DNA of 48,224 nucleotides. It comes from Candidatus Bathycorpusculum termitum. GTDB taxonomy: Archaea; Thermoproteota; Bathyarchaeia; Bathyarchaeales; Bathycorpusculaceae. The notes under the pieces were generated by a model. The model had not been told where the DNA came from. It searched no databases and worked only from the letters and a program-made list of their open reading frames with translations. The DNA lies in assembly GCA_031254875.1 (NCBI GenBank), contig JAIRTW010000031.1:1-48224 (forward strand), given 5' to 3'. Shown here piece by piece: positions 18,921-26,740 of this stretch. Every line of letters starts with the position of its first letter. The stretch's first letter is position 1. A program made the position numbers and the translations under genes.

Positions 18921-20021
18921 TTAGTCACCTGTGTCTTCAAACACATTCAGCATTTGGGGATCAAAGCAGACTTGCACTTTATCTCCGATGGTTAACCCTA
19001 ATTCCTTCAGGGTACTCATTTGAGGTCTTGCATGTAAGGGGAAACCGATGTTTATGATGGTATGTACTGTGGACCGCATTTGCGTCATCTCTGTTATGGT
19101 ACCTTCAATAAAGTTGTCTAATCCGTTTAGACGGGAGGTTTTTGAATTTGAGAGCGTAATATCCTCGGGCTTTAACGTTACAACAATATTTTTCCCTGCC
19201 AGGCTGGATGATACCGCGGCATATAAGTGGACACCATTGATTTCAATCTCCAACAAGCCGCCGTGCATTTCCAGTGCTTTACCTGCATAAGTGTTGATGC
19301 CGAGAAATTTGGCGACATAGTTTGATGCGGGTTTATTAAAAATTTCTGTTGTGCAACCAATTTGTTCCACATGTTTTTTTCCCATAATTGCGATTCTATC
19401 CGCCATAACATATGCTTCAGAGAGGTTATGGGTAACGTAGACAACCGTGATTTCGAGTTTGCGCAGGTGATTTTTGAGTTCCAGTCTAAATGACTCCCTA
19501 AGTTGAGGATCTACTGCAGAAACTGGCTCGTCGAGCAGTAACACATGGGGTTCAGTTGCCAGCGAACGGGCGATGGCAACGCGTTGTTTTTGTCCGCCGC
19601 TTAGCTGATGGGGATAACATTTGGCGTATTCTTTTAGATCTATGAAATCAAGGAGAGCAGTGGTTCGGGTTCGAACTTCATTGTTGGGCAGACGGAGCGC
19701 TTTTAACCCGTATGCTACGTTATCCTCAACACACATATGAGGAAATAGAGACACTGCTTGGAAGACATAACCAATTCGGCGGTCGGAAGGTTTTAAATTG
19801 ATTTTTTTTAAGTCTGTTTGTCCGCTTGCCAGCACACCGTTGATATAGATGTCACCACCGTCCTGATGAATCAAACCCGAAATCAGATTGAGCAGAGTAC
19901 TTTTGCCACAACCGTTGGGACCGAGCAGGCAGAGGATTTCTTTGTCTTTTACTTCTAGAGATAAATCTTTGAGAATTATTTTTTTGCCAAAGGATTTGGT
20001 AAGATGATTGATTTGTATCAT
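18921..20021 (-). CDS. modC: Molybdate/tungstate ABC transporter, ATP-binding protein
   Basis: 366 aa. The N-terminal ABC ATPase has Walker A GPNGCGKST (about residues 34-42), Q-loop VFQAVSLFPHM, signature LSGGQKQRVAIA, Walker B HVLLLDEPVSAVD and H-loop VVYVTHNLSEA. The C-terminal region fits the TOBE domain of ModC/WtpC, which senses oxyanion. Its ATG overlaps the modB stop (ATGA). It powers uptake of molybdate or tungstate; which one cannot be decided from sequence alone, but the adjacent cofactor genes make the oxyanion class firm. Confidence 0.9.
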   Translation of the reverse strand: MIQINHLTKSFGKKIILKDLSLEVKDKEILCLLGPNGCGKSTLLNLISGLIHQDGGDIYINGVLASGQTDLKKINLKPSDRRIGYVFQAVSLFPHMCVEDNVAYGLKALRLPNNEVRTRTTALLDFIDLKEYAKCYPHQLSGGQKQRVAIARSLATEPHVLLLDEPVSAVDPQLRESFRLELKNHLRKLEITVVYVTHNLSEAYVMADRIAIMGKKHVEQIGCTTEIFNKPASNYVAKFLGINTYAGKALEMHGGLLEIEINGVHLYAAVSSSLAGKNIVVTLKPEDITLSNSKTSRLNGLDNFIEGTITEMTQMRSTVHTIINIGFPLHARPQMSTLKELGLTIGDKVQVCFDPQMLNVFEDTGD

Positions 20022-20893
20022 TTTTTGGCTCCGAGCCGTTTTTGTTCCAGCAATTTAACGAGAACTAGTACTGTGAAAGAGATTACAATCAATATTATCG
20101 ATAGCACAATAGCACCGGCTTGATTTGAGTAGAGCATGGTATAGATGGCCAGCGGCATGGTTGCGGTTTCACCCGGTAGATTTCCGGCAAACATTAAAGT
20201 CGCTCCAAATTCACCCATGGCACGGGTCCAAGTCAACATAGTTCCAGAAACTATACCACGCATAGCCAGAGGTAAAGATACCGTGAAAAAAACGCGGATA
20301 CGGGAGCCACTCAAAATTCGGGCACTGTTGTAAAAATCGCGGTTTTGGTTTTCAAAACCTGTTTTTGCGGCTCTAAACAGAAAGGGTGAAGCCACGAAAG
20401 TTTCAGCAATGATAACAGCAACAGTGAACCCGGGGAGAGTGATTCCCAAACTAGTTAAAGTGGGTCCTAAAACGCCTCGGGGGGCGAAAGCGTAGAGCAA
20501 CGCGATTCCTGCCACAGCCGGCGGTAACACAACAGGCAAATCCATTATGGTGTCGATGATGGTTTTTCCGGGGAAGTTACGTGTTGCCATAAAATAGGCT
20601 GATGGAACCGCTAAGATAAATGCAAGAAGAGTTGCAACTGCTGAGGTGTAGAGGCTGATTTGAATGGCGCTTATAACTTGCCAATTCTGCACCTGGTCGC
20701 TAATTTGTGTGGGGTCAATTTTGAGGAAAACTGATGCTATGGGAAGAGCGATGAAAATAAAATAGGTGACAACAAGTAACCCAAGTATTATAAGAGAACT
20801 TTTATCAATTAACGAAAAAAGCACATTTTGCTTTTTTGGGGGTGTGTCTAATTCATCTTTTTTTTGATTTGTGTCAGAGCTTGTTTGAATCAA
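20018..20893 (-). CDS. modB: Molybdate/tungstate ABC transporter, permease
   Basis: 291 aa with about six membrane helices. The ModB-specific blocks are DLPVVLPPAVAGIALLYAF and RAMGEFGATLMFAGNLPG followed by ATMPLAIYTML. The EAA loop (SLPLAMRGIVSGTMLTWTRA) contacts ModC. It lies between modA (43 nt upstream) and modC (4-nt overlap). The N-terminal 25 residues are polar and cytoplasmic. Confidence 0.92.
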   Translation of the reverse strand: MIQTSSDTNQKKDELDTPPKKQNVLFSLIDKSSLIILGLLVVTYFIFIALPIASVFLKIDPTQISDQVQNWQVISAIQISLYTSAVATLLAFILAVPSAYFMATRNFPGKTIIDTIMDLPVVLPPAVAGIALLYAFAPRGVLGPTLTSLGITLPGFTVAVIIAETFVASPFLFRAAKTGFENQNRDFYNSARILSGSRIRVFFTVSLPLAMRGIVSGTMLTWTRAMGEFGATLMFAGNLPGETATMPLAIYTMLYSNQAGAIVLSIILIVISFTVLVLVKLLEQKRLGAKK

Positions 20894-20936
20894 TCTCTAC
20901 ACCGCTTTATTTGGAAAATGGAAGATATATGCATTT

Positions 20937-21794
20937 TTAGATGCAAAAACCATAGTGTATCAACAGAGATTTACCTTGGTCAGATGTCCAGAAATTCATA
21001 AATTTCTGTGCGAGTTCGGGTTGACTAGTTAATTCTATAATAGCTATACCATACATGGCTTTTTGGTTTACTTCAGGGGGTATTTTGAGAAATTTGATCT
21101 GTTGATCGGTTAAATTACTATAAATACCGTCGGAAGTATACACTATTCCTGCATCGTAGAGACCAGTAGTGCCTGAAAGCGAAACTTGACCAACAACATT
21201 TTCTACGTTAGATTCATAGGATCTAACATTGCTATAGACGCTGGCGTTGTAATTGACATAGGCGCCGGAAGCGTCGTATTGGGGGCTGCTTGGGTTACCC
21301 CATGTTGAATCAATTTTCCAGAGAGTTTGGTTTGCATAGTTACCTGCGGGAACAGCGGGTTCGGCTATGACGAGTTTTATGCCGGGTTTAGCTAAATCTG
21401 CCAGCGAAGTTATGCCTGCGGGGTTTCCGGGTGCTAAGATAACTTCTAGGCTGTTGCTGGCGAAATTTATAGCGGTGTTTTGGTATAGAAACCCGTCAGT
21501 TTTTAGTTGGTTGGTCCATCTGTTGTCAGCAGACATGTAGATATCGCAGGGTGAACCTTCTGCGATTTGGGTGTAGAGTGCCCCTGAGGAGCCTGAGTTT
21601 ATGAGTAATTTACAGTTGTTGGCTTGTTCGAATTGTTTGGTCATGTTGGCGATGACATGGGTTAGGCTGGCGGCGGTGAATATGCGTAGTTCAGCGGTCT
21701 GGTTAGAGGTATAGGTGGTGTAGATTAGCCCGCCTGTGATTGAAGCAGATGCTATGATTGCTGTAAAGGCTATGGCGGAAAATTTCTTATGCAT
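20937..21794 (-). CDS. modA: Molybdate/tungstate-binding protein
   Basis: 285 aa. An N-terminal hydrophobic segment (about residues 7-28) serves as signal or membrane anchor, so the protein acts outside the membrane. The binding domain follows ModA: RIFTAASLTHVIANMTKQFEQ, INSGSSGALYTQIAEGSPCDIYMSADNRW, and the late VGQVSLSGTTGLYDAGIVYTSD hinge region. It captures the oxyanion and delivers it to ModB. It is the first gene of modABC and has its own promoter with an operator-like palindrome over the predicted start site. Confidence 0.9.
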   Translation of the reverse strand: MHKKFSAIAFTAIIASASITGGLIYTTYTSNQTAELRIFTAASLTHVIANMTKQFEQANNCKLLINSGSSGALYTQIAEGSPCDIYMSADNRWTNQLKTDGFLYQNTAINFASNSLEVILAPGNPAGITSLADLAKPGIKLVIAEPAVPAGNYANQTLWKIDSTWGNPSSPQYDASGAYVNYNASVYSNVRSYESNVENVVGQVSLSGTTGLYDAGIVYTSDGIYSNLTDQQIKFLKIPPEVNQKAMYGIAIIELTSQPELAQKFMNFWTSDQGKSLLIHYGFCI

Positions 21795-21810
21795 ATGGTA
21801 CCCGCTTTTT

Positions 21811-21834
21811 CGATGTTATTTTATAGTCACATCG
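21811..21834. promoter_or_regulatory. Operator-like palindrome at the mod promoter
   Basis: A 24-bp imperfect dyad with outer arms CGATGTTA and TCACATCG (7 of 8 positions pair) around an 8-bp A+T-rich core. Its size and CG...CG ends resemble bacterial ModE sites. With the TATA box at 21845-21853, transcription would start near 21823, inside the dyad, the usual place for an archaeal repressor. A related sequence lies at the moeA promoter (25963-25986). Confidence 0.5.
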
Positions 21835-21844
21835 TTTGGTTAGT

Positions 21845-21853
21845 CCATATAAA
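21845..21853 (-). promoter_or_regulatory. TATA box of modABC
   Basis: TTTATATGG on the minus strand, 55 nt upstream of the modA ATG. This suggests modABC can be transcribed independently of the moe/moa genes upstream. Confidence 0.6.
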
Positions 21854-21971
21854 CATTTCTTGAAAAGCAAATCCAACCAAATATCGACCCAATCAAAAAA
21901 CAGCAAACCGTGATCTGCCAAAAAAAGAAACGTTAAACAACCAACCACAAAAGCCGCCAATGCACCTCAGA

Positions 21972-22886
21972 CTAATGACCCTGCCCCTCAAGCATCGCAT
22001 AAACATGCAGTATTCCCGGAAACAACGCCGCCAGACCCTCCGAAACTGCTTTGGGACTACCTGGAAGATTCACGATAACTGTGCGACACCTAACACCACT
22101 CACACCCCTTGAAAGCATAGCCATCGGCGTCCGTCTCTGGCCATAAGCCCTAAGCGCCTCAGAGACACCCCCGATCTCTCTATCTACAACACGTAAAGTG
22201 GCTTCTGTGGTTACGTCACGAGGTCCAATCCCGGTTCCGCCGCAACTAACGACCAAATCCAGTTTTAAATCATCACAGAACCGTTTAAACTCAGCCTCAA
22301 TTTTTCCAACATCATCAGGTACAAATCCATAACTATCCACTGTGAAACCGTATTTCTGCAGAACTTCAACGGCAAGCTTACCAGATTTATCTTCCCGCTC
22401 ACCTCTCGATACAGAGTCACTAACAACCAGAACCGCCGCCTTTAGCTGCCGGCTGTAAGGTTCTTGGACACCTTTGATGCCGCCAGTTTTACTAAGCAAC
22501 TTTATAGATTCAATGCAGAGGGTTTTGTCGATGGGTTTTAGCATGTCATAAACTGTGAGAGCAGCAATTGAGACAGCTGTGAGCGCTTCCACTTCAACAC
22601 CGGTTTTCCATATGGTTTTTACTACCGCTTGAATTTCTATGGAGGCTTCGTTTAGGGTAACAGTGATGTGAATGTAATCAAGAGGTATGGGATGGCAATA
22701 GGGTATCAAATCAGAGGTTTTCTTAGCAGCCATAGTCGCAGCTACCCGAGCCGCTTCCACGATGTCACCTTTGGGAGATTTACCATCCCTAACCATCCGG
22801 ATTGTTTCAGGGTTAACAATAACTGTAGCCTGTGCAACGGCAGTTCGCAAGGTGTCGGGTTTGTCTGCAACATCAAACATGCCCAT
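21972..22886 (-). CDS. moaCB: Fused MoaC-MoaB molybdopterin synthesis protein
   Basis: 304 aa made of two enzymes. Residues 1-140 are MoaC (cyclic pyranopterin phosphate synthase): DVADKPDTLRTAVA, SDLIPYCHPIPLDYIHI and EALTAVSIAALTVYDMLK with the catalytic Asp/Lys. Residues 148-304 are MoaB/MogA (molybdopterin adenylyltransferase): VVSCGGTGIGPRDVTTEAT and VNLPGSPKAVSEGLAALFP. The fusion therefore joins an early and a late step of the pathway. The ATG at 22886 overlaps the moaE end by 14 nt; a second ATG at 22880 is possible. A 177-bp gap separates it from modA. Confidence 0.94.
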   Translation of the reverse strand: MGMFDVADKPDTLRTAVAQATVIVNPETIRMVRDGKSPKGDIVEAARVAATMAAKKTSDLIPYCHPIPLDYIHITVTLNEASIEIQAVVKTIWKTGVEVEALTAVSIAALTVYDMLKPIDKTLCIESIKLLSKTGGIKGVQEPYSRQLKAAVLVVSDSVSRGEREDKSGKLAVEVLQKYGFTVDSYGFVPDDVGKIEAEFKRFCDDLKLDLVVSCGGTGIGPRDVTTEATLRVVDREIGGVSEALRAYGQRRTPMAMLSRGVSGVRCRTVIVNLPGSPKAVSEGLAALFPGILHVYAMLEGQGH

Positions 22887-23310
22887 CTTGAGTATCCTCC
22901 AGCATTACGCCCGCAACCCACCTACAACCCGCCGCTGATATTTCTTTCTTCCAAATCGGTACAGATTTCTTGATAGCATCGATGGCATATCGGCATGCTT
23001 CAAACGCTTCTGTACGGTGCTCCGATGAGGCGGCAATAGCAACGCTGACTTCGCCAACCTTGAGGTTCCCTAAGCGGTGAACGGCCATAAACCCCCGCAG
23101 ATTCCAGCACTGGATAGCTTGTTGCTCTATTTTCCTGAGGGCTTCTTCGGCCATTTCCTCATAGGCTTCATAGTACATTTCCGACACGACCCCTTCATCG
23201 CCATGATCTCTTACTGTCCCCAAAAACAGCACAGTTGCGCCTGCAGAATTGCTTGAGGCACTCCGCAACACAGCAGATATATCGATGGATTCTTGGACTA
23301 TAGCAATCAT
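22873..23310 (-). CDS. moaE: Molybdopterin synthase catalytic subunit
   Basis: 145 aa. With MoaD it puts two sulfurs into precursor Z to make molybdopterin. Family motifs are ATVLFLGTVRDHGDEG, YYEAYEEMAEEALRKIE, AVHRLGNLKVGEVSVAIA and KKSVPIWKKE with the two active-site Lys. The start ATG at 23310 is preferred over a GTG seven codons upstream, because GGGAGGT lies 5 nt before it. That ribosome binding site is formed by the last two glycine codons of moaD. Confidence 0.93.
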   Translation of the reverse strand: MIAIVQESIDISAVLRSASSNSAGATVLFLGTVRDHGDEGVVSEMYYEAYEEMAEEALRKIEQQAIQCWNLRGFMAVHRLGNLKVGEVSVAIAASSEHRTEAFEACRYAIDAIKKSVPIWKKEISAAGCRWVAGVMLEDTQDGHV

Positions 23311-23314
23311 ATAA

Positions 23315-23584
23315 TTAACCTCCCGACACAAGCGGCAATAGGGCTACTTCATCAGCGGGTGTTACCCTAACAACATCACCGACGACTTTTCGGTTAACAG
23401 CTACAACAAAAGGAGCATTTAGGGACCTCAAAGCCGGGTAGGAATCAAAAAGACACTGTTTCAGGCTACCGACAGTGATATCTGCACCATCAAGTATAAG
23501 GGTGACTTCTTTGCTTCCCGCCGTCTCCCGGAATATGCCAAACAGTTTTATTCGCAAAATAACCGTTTTTTCGTTAACTGCCAT
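23315..23584 (-). CDS. moaD: Molybdopterin synthase sulfur carrier
   Basis: An 89-aa beta-grasp (ubiquitin-like) protein ending in Gly-Gly (ADEVALLPLVSGG), the residues that are adenylated and thiocarboxylated. The core has LRIKLFGIFRETAGSKEVTL and VVAVNRKVVGD. It sits between moaA and moaE and stops 4 nt before the moaE start. No MoeB-like activating enzyme is in the window, so that step must be encoded elsewhere. Confidence 0.93.
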   Translation of the reverse strand: MAVNEKTVILRIKLFGIFRETAGSKEVTLILDGADITVGSLKQCLFDSYPALRSLNAPFVVAVNRKVVGDVVRVTPADEVALLPLVSGG

Positions 23585-23599
23585 ATTTCACACCTATAG

Positions 23600-24631
23600 T
23601 TAACCGCCTATTGTATTCATCAAATTCAAACCTGACCTCAGATTTTTATGCTCCAACAAACCTATCAACCCCTGCGGCTTTTTTTTGTAACATGCTATGA
23701 TATATTCAGCTATTTTCGCATCTGATTTACCTGTCCGCAACAATTTCCTGATATCGTTACGGGGGCTTTCAAAAAGACAGGTTAAGAATTTGCCATTCGA
23801 AGTTAACCTAAGCCGATCACAAGTGCCACAAAAAGGCTCACTCATAGACGGGATGAATCCAATGATCCCGTCTCTGTCCTTGATGGAGTAGAGCCTAGCG
23901 GGGTCAGATAAACTGTTGTTTAGAGGCAGAAGCTTCAATCCGCTTTGACTGAGACGCTGCATCATTTCCTCTTTGGTAACCACAAGAGACATATTCCAAA
24001 TATGTGACCCCAGCGGCATAAACTCTATGAAACGAATAGGATAACCCTCAGTTGATGCAAACTTGGCAAAGTCTACAATTTCGTCGTCATTTTGCCCGCG
24101 GATGATCACAGTGTTTATTTTTACCTCAAACCCCTCGTCACGCGCAGTCTGCAACGATGACAGAACACGTGAGAGCCCATCGATACGGGTTATCGATTTG
24201 AATCGGCCAGATTTGAGGGTATCTAAACTAACGTTTATACTCTGAAGCCCTGCGGCTTTGAGTTGAACAGCCCTTTCGCTAAACAACAGCCCATTGGTGG
24301 TCATACCCAGCGTTTTGATACCATCTATTTTTGAGAGCACACTGATTAGTTTTTCAACCGCTGGCCTAATTAAGGGCTCGCCGCCGGTAAGCCGTATCTT
24401 CTCAACACCTAGACGCGCAAATATGGCGGCTAACCGCTGGATTTCTTCGTAGCAAAGAATTTCACTTTTAGAACACAGTGGGATAGCATCTTTTGGCATG
24501 CAGTAAACACAGTGCATATTGCATCGGTCTGTGATGGAGATTCGCAACTTTCGGGGTGTACGGTTGAGGTTGTCTATTAGTTTTGGGCTGTCACCACAAA
24601 AAACATCCCCATCAAACTGCAGGTTAAACAC
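23600..24631 (-). CDS. moaA: GTP 3',8-cyclase (radical SAM)
   Basis: 343 aa from GTG at 24631. It converts GTP to the cyclic precursor in the first step of molybdopterin synthesis. The radical SAM cluster is C-x3-C-x2-C in CNMHCVYC (Cys37, 41, 44), with GGEPLIRP downstream. The second iron-sulfur cluster is in EPFCGTCDRLRLTSNGKFLTC, and the protein ends in the functional Gly-Gly (NTIGG). The GTG start overlaps the moeA stop by 8 nt (GTGTTTAA) and follows a purine-rich GCGGGGA. A longer TTG start at 24676 would overlap moeA by 53 nt and is less likely. Confidence 0.93.
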   Translation of the reverse strand: MFNLQFDGDVFCGDSPKLIDNLNRTPRKLRISITDRCNMHCVYCMPKDAIPLCSKSEILCYEEIQRLAAIFARLGVEKIRLTGGEPLIRPAVEKLISVLSKIDGIKTLGMTTNGLLFSERAVQLKAAGLQSINVSLDTLKSGRFKSITRIDGLSRVLSSLQTARDEGFEVKINTVIIRGQNDDEIVDFAKFASTEGYPIRFIEFMPLGSHIWNMSLVVTKEEMMQRLSQSGLKLLPLNNSLSDPARLYSIKDRDGIIGFIPSMSEPFCGTCDRLRLTSNGKFLTCLFESPRNDIRKLLRTGKSDAKIAEYIIACYKKKPQGLIGLLEHKNLRSGLNLMNTIGG

Positions 24632-25871
24632 TCCCCGCTCTGAGCAAAAGAACCTCAACTTTCTGACCTCTAACAAGCCGTGATTTGCCGTCCACTATTA
24701 CCACACCATCAGGGCCCGTTAAGGTTGACAACAAACTTGCCGCCGTCGCACTCACAGGTTCAGCCATATAGCAAATAATGCCTTTTTGGTTTGTTGCTGT
24801 TGTGAGTTTTACTCGGATAAACGCCCGCATACCCTCACGTAATTTGATGCCTGAGGCCATCTTTGCGGCTATACTTGCTTGGGGCAACCCCTTGGTGTTA
24901 AGCATGGTGAGAAGCATGGGTCTGCCAAACGTATAGAAGGCAAAAAAGGAGGCCACAGGGTAACCGGGGGTTGAGATAACGGGTTTACCATCAACTATAC
25001 CCAGTGCAGTTGGGGAGCCGGGGCGCATGGCAACACCATGAACTATGATGCCGGGTTTGCTTGTATGATCTATGATGTTTGGGACGTAGTCTTTTTCGCC
25101 CACAGATGAGCCGCCAGAGATGACGACAAGGTCGTATTGCAGGGCTTTTTTTAGTGTAATTTGTATACTGGTCGGGTCGTCTTTGCATATGCCTAGGTCG
25201 ATTGCTTCGCCGCCGCATTCGCTTATCATGCCAGACAGCATGTAGCGGTTGCTGTCGTAGAGAACTGCGTTGGTTGCCAGTGTGGTGCCGGGTTCGGCGA
25301 GTTCGTTGCCTGTAGAAAATACTGCCACCTTTGGTCTGCAGAAAACTTTCACTGAAGATAAGCCCATTGAGGCCATTAGGCCGATATCTTGGGGTCTAAG
25401 CCAGGTTCCTTTTGTGAGAAGAAGTTGCCCTGCTTTGATGTCCTCACCATTAACGATGACATTTCTGCCGGGTTCCATCGCTTTGAAAATTTTTACCGAT
25501 TTTTTATCAGCGTCAGTGTCTTCTACCATCACCACGGCGTCTGCACCTGGGGGTATTCTAGCGCCTGTTGCTATGGCGACGGCCTGTCCAGAGTGGATTT
25601 TGTATGTTGTGTTGTCGCCGGCACTTGCGGTACCCACTACTTCAAGTGAAATGGGGTGTTTTTTGGAGGCGTTTGTGGTGTTGGCGGCTATTATGGCATA
25701 GCCGTCCATAGCGGATTTGGTAAATGGGGGTATATCTATGGGGCTTGTGCAGTCTTGGGCAAGAATTCTGTTTGCGGCGTTATGCAGGCTTGCAACCTCG
25801 ATTTTTGGGATGAAAATGGAGTATTTTGAGTATGAAGCGAGGAAATTTTTGAGGGCATCATTTACAGGCAT
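24624..25871 (-). CDS. moeA: Molybdopterin molybdenumtransferase
   Basis: 415 aa. It inserts molybdate (or tungstate) into adenylylated molybdopterin. Motifs: DIPPFTKSAMDGYAI, GQAVAIATGARIPPGADAVVMVEDTD, VISGGSSVGEKDYV and ISTPGYPVASFFAFYTFGRPML. A C-terminal beta-barrel domain follows. It is the first gene of the moe-moa unit. The ATG at 25871 is the only standard start in frame. However, the reading frame stays open upstream and encodes GFKKY just before Met1, a stretch I would expect inside archaeal MoeA, and a ribosome binding site (AGAGGT, 25932-25937) stands 6 nt before an in-frame ATC at 25925 rather than near the ATG. Confidence 0.93.
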   Translation of the reverse strand: MPVNDALKNFLASYSKYSIFIPKIEVASLHNAANRILAQDCTSPIDIPPFTKSAMDGYAIIAANTTNASKKHPISLEVVGTASAGDNTTYKIHSGQAVAIATGARIPPGADAVVMVEDTDADKKSVKIFKAMEPGRNVIVNGEDIKAGQLLLTKGTWLRPQDIGLMASMGLSSVKVFCRPKVAVFSTGNELAEPGTTLATNAVLYDSNRYMLSGMISECGGEAIDLGICKDDPTSIQITLKKALQYDLVVISGGSSVGEKDYVPNIIDHTSKPGIIVHGVAMRPGSPTALGIVDGKPVISTPGYPVASFFAFYTFGRPMLLTMLNTKGLPQASIAAKMASGIKLREGMRAFIRVKLTTATNQKGIICYMAEPVSATAASLLSTLTGPDGVVIVDGKSRLVRGQKVEVLLLRAGSV

Positions 25872-25962
25872 GTATTTTTTGAAGCCGGCTGAACCCGTTT
25901 TTGTATGCGGTTCATGAGATGTGATATGACTACCTCTTTTGGATTTTAGTTGACAGGTTCTT

Positions 25963-26008
25963 CGATAGTATTATTGAGTAATAACAGCCCCGTATACAAT
26001 TAATAAAC
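25963..26008 (-). promoter_or_regulatory. moeA promoter with operator-like site
   Basis: A TATA-like TTTATTAAT on minus (26000-26008) predicts a start near 25978. The 24-bp segment 25963-25986 covers that point and matches the mod operator candidate (21811-21834) at 15 of 24 positions in the same orientation, including CGAT at one end and TATT and AGT inside. This suggests one regulator for importer and cofactor genes. Confidence 0.4.
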
Positions 26009-26449
26009 ATTCTTAATCCCCACGCCATAACCAGCATCAGGGTTGAAGTGTTTTGTTGTTTGGGTTTGTTTTTCCTACCTCAAACAAAAGTAACTATCGA
26101 TAAGAAGAAGAGATAAAATAAACAGTCTTCACCAAAAATGTAGCATTCAATGCGTTAACGTTTAACACATTGTCCTGATGCTGTGTCAAAATGGTTCTTG
26201 CCGCCGTAATCACAGTTTTGACAATCATTTGCTGTATTCTGCCCAAAAGGGCAACCTTTCAAATCCGCCAATACACTCACCGCCTGGTGTATCAGCACAT
26301 ACTTGATATAAAACTGTTCTACCGAAAATTTGTTGTCAATATGAATTCTGTTCAGGTCCCGTTTTTATACAAAATTACCACGTTCAATACCTGCATTTAT
26401 GGCAAGAAATTGTGCGGAAATTACACCGGGTAATTATATTATTAGTAGT
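26009..26449. other. Intergenic region upstream of moeA
   Basis: About 440 bp. An 80-codon plus-strand frame (26191-26433) begins with a hydrophobic stretch but then loses protein-like character and has no ribosome binding site, so I do not call it. I see no RNA gene or repeat here until the tRNA at 26450. Confidence 0.4.
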
Positions 26450-26521
26450 AGCCCAGAAGAGATTCGAACTCTTGTCAAGGGCTCCAGAGGCCCCTATGCT
26501 TGACCACTACACCACTGGGCT
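26450..26521 (-). tRNA. tRNA-Gln (anticodon CTG)
   Basis: On the minus strand the 72-nt gene starts AGCCCAG and ends CTGGGCT, a perfect 7-bp acceptor stem. The anticodon arm GGGGC-CTCTGGA-GCCCT gives anticodon CTG (codon CAG). The T arm is AAGAG-TTCGAAT-CTCTT. No intron and no encoded CCA. A+T-rich sequence (TTAATAAATG on minus, about 26548-26557) may be its TATA box. Confidence 0.95.
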
Positions 26522-26740
26522 GCAGAGAAAGAGAAAATGCGTTTACATTTATTAACTTTAACCTTGTGTTTTGCTGGCGTTCTTGACGTTTTGTGCTTTA
26601 CGGCAACAGTAGTTCTACAACAAAGTCAAGCATCTAAAACATGTAGATTTCACACCAATGATGGATGCCTTGCAACAGTATCGCCCCATAAGCACATTGG
26701 CAAACCCCACACGTGGCAGGTTATCAAAACCAAGGGTTTG

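Noticed and set aside
24632-24676. Longer moaA from TTG at 24676
   Set aside because: It would overlap moeA by 53 nt and add non-conserved residues; GTG at 24631 gives a tight coupled junction.
26191-26433. 80-codon plus-strand frame with hydrophobic N-terminus
   Set aside because: No ribosome binding site, and poor protein character after the first 20 residues.
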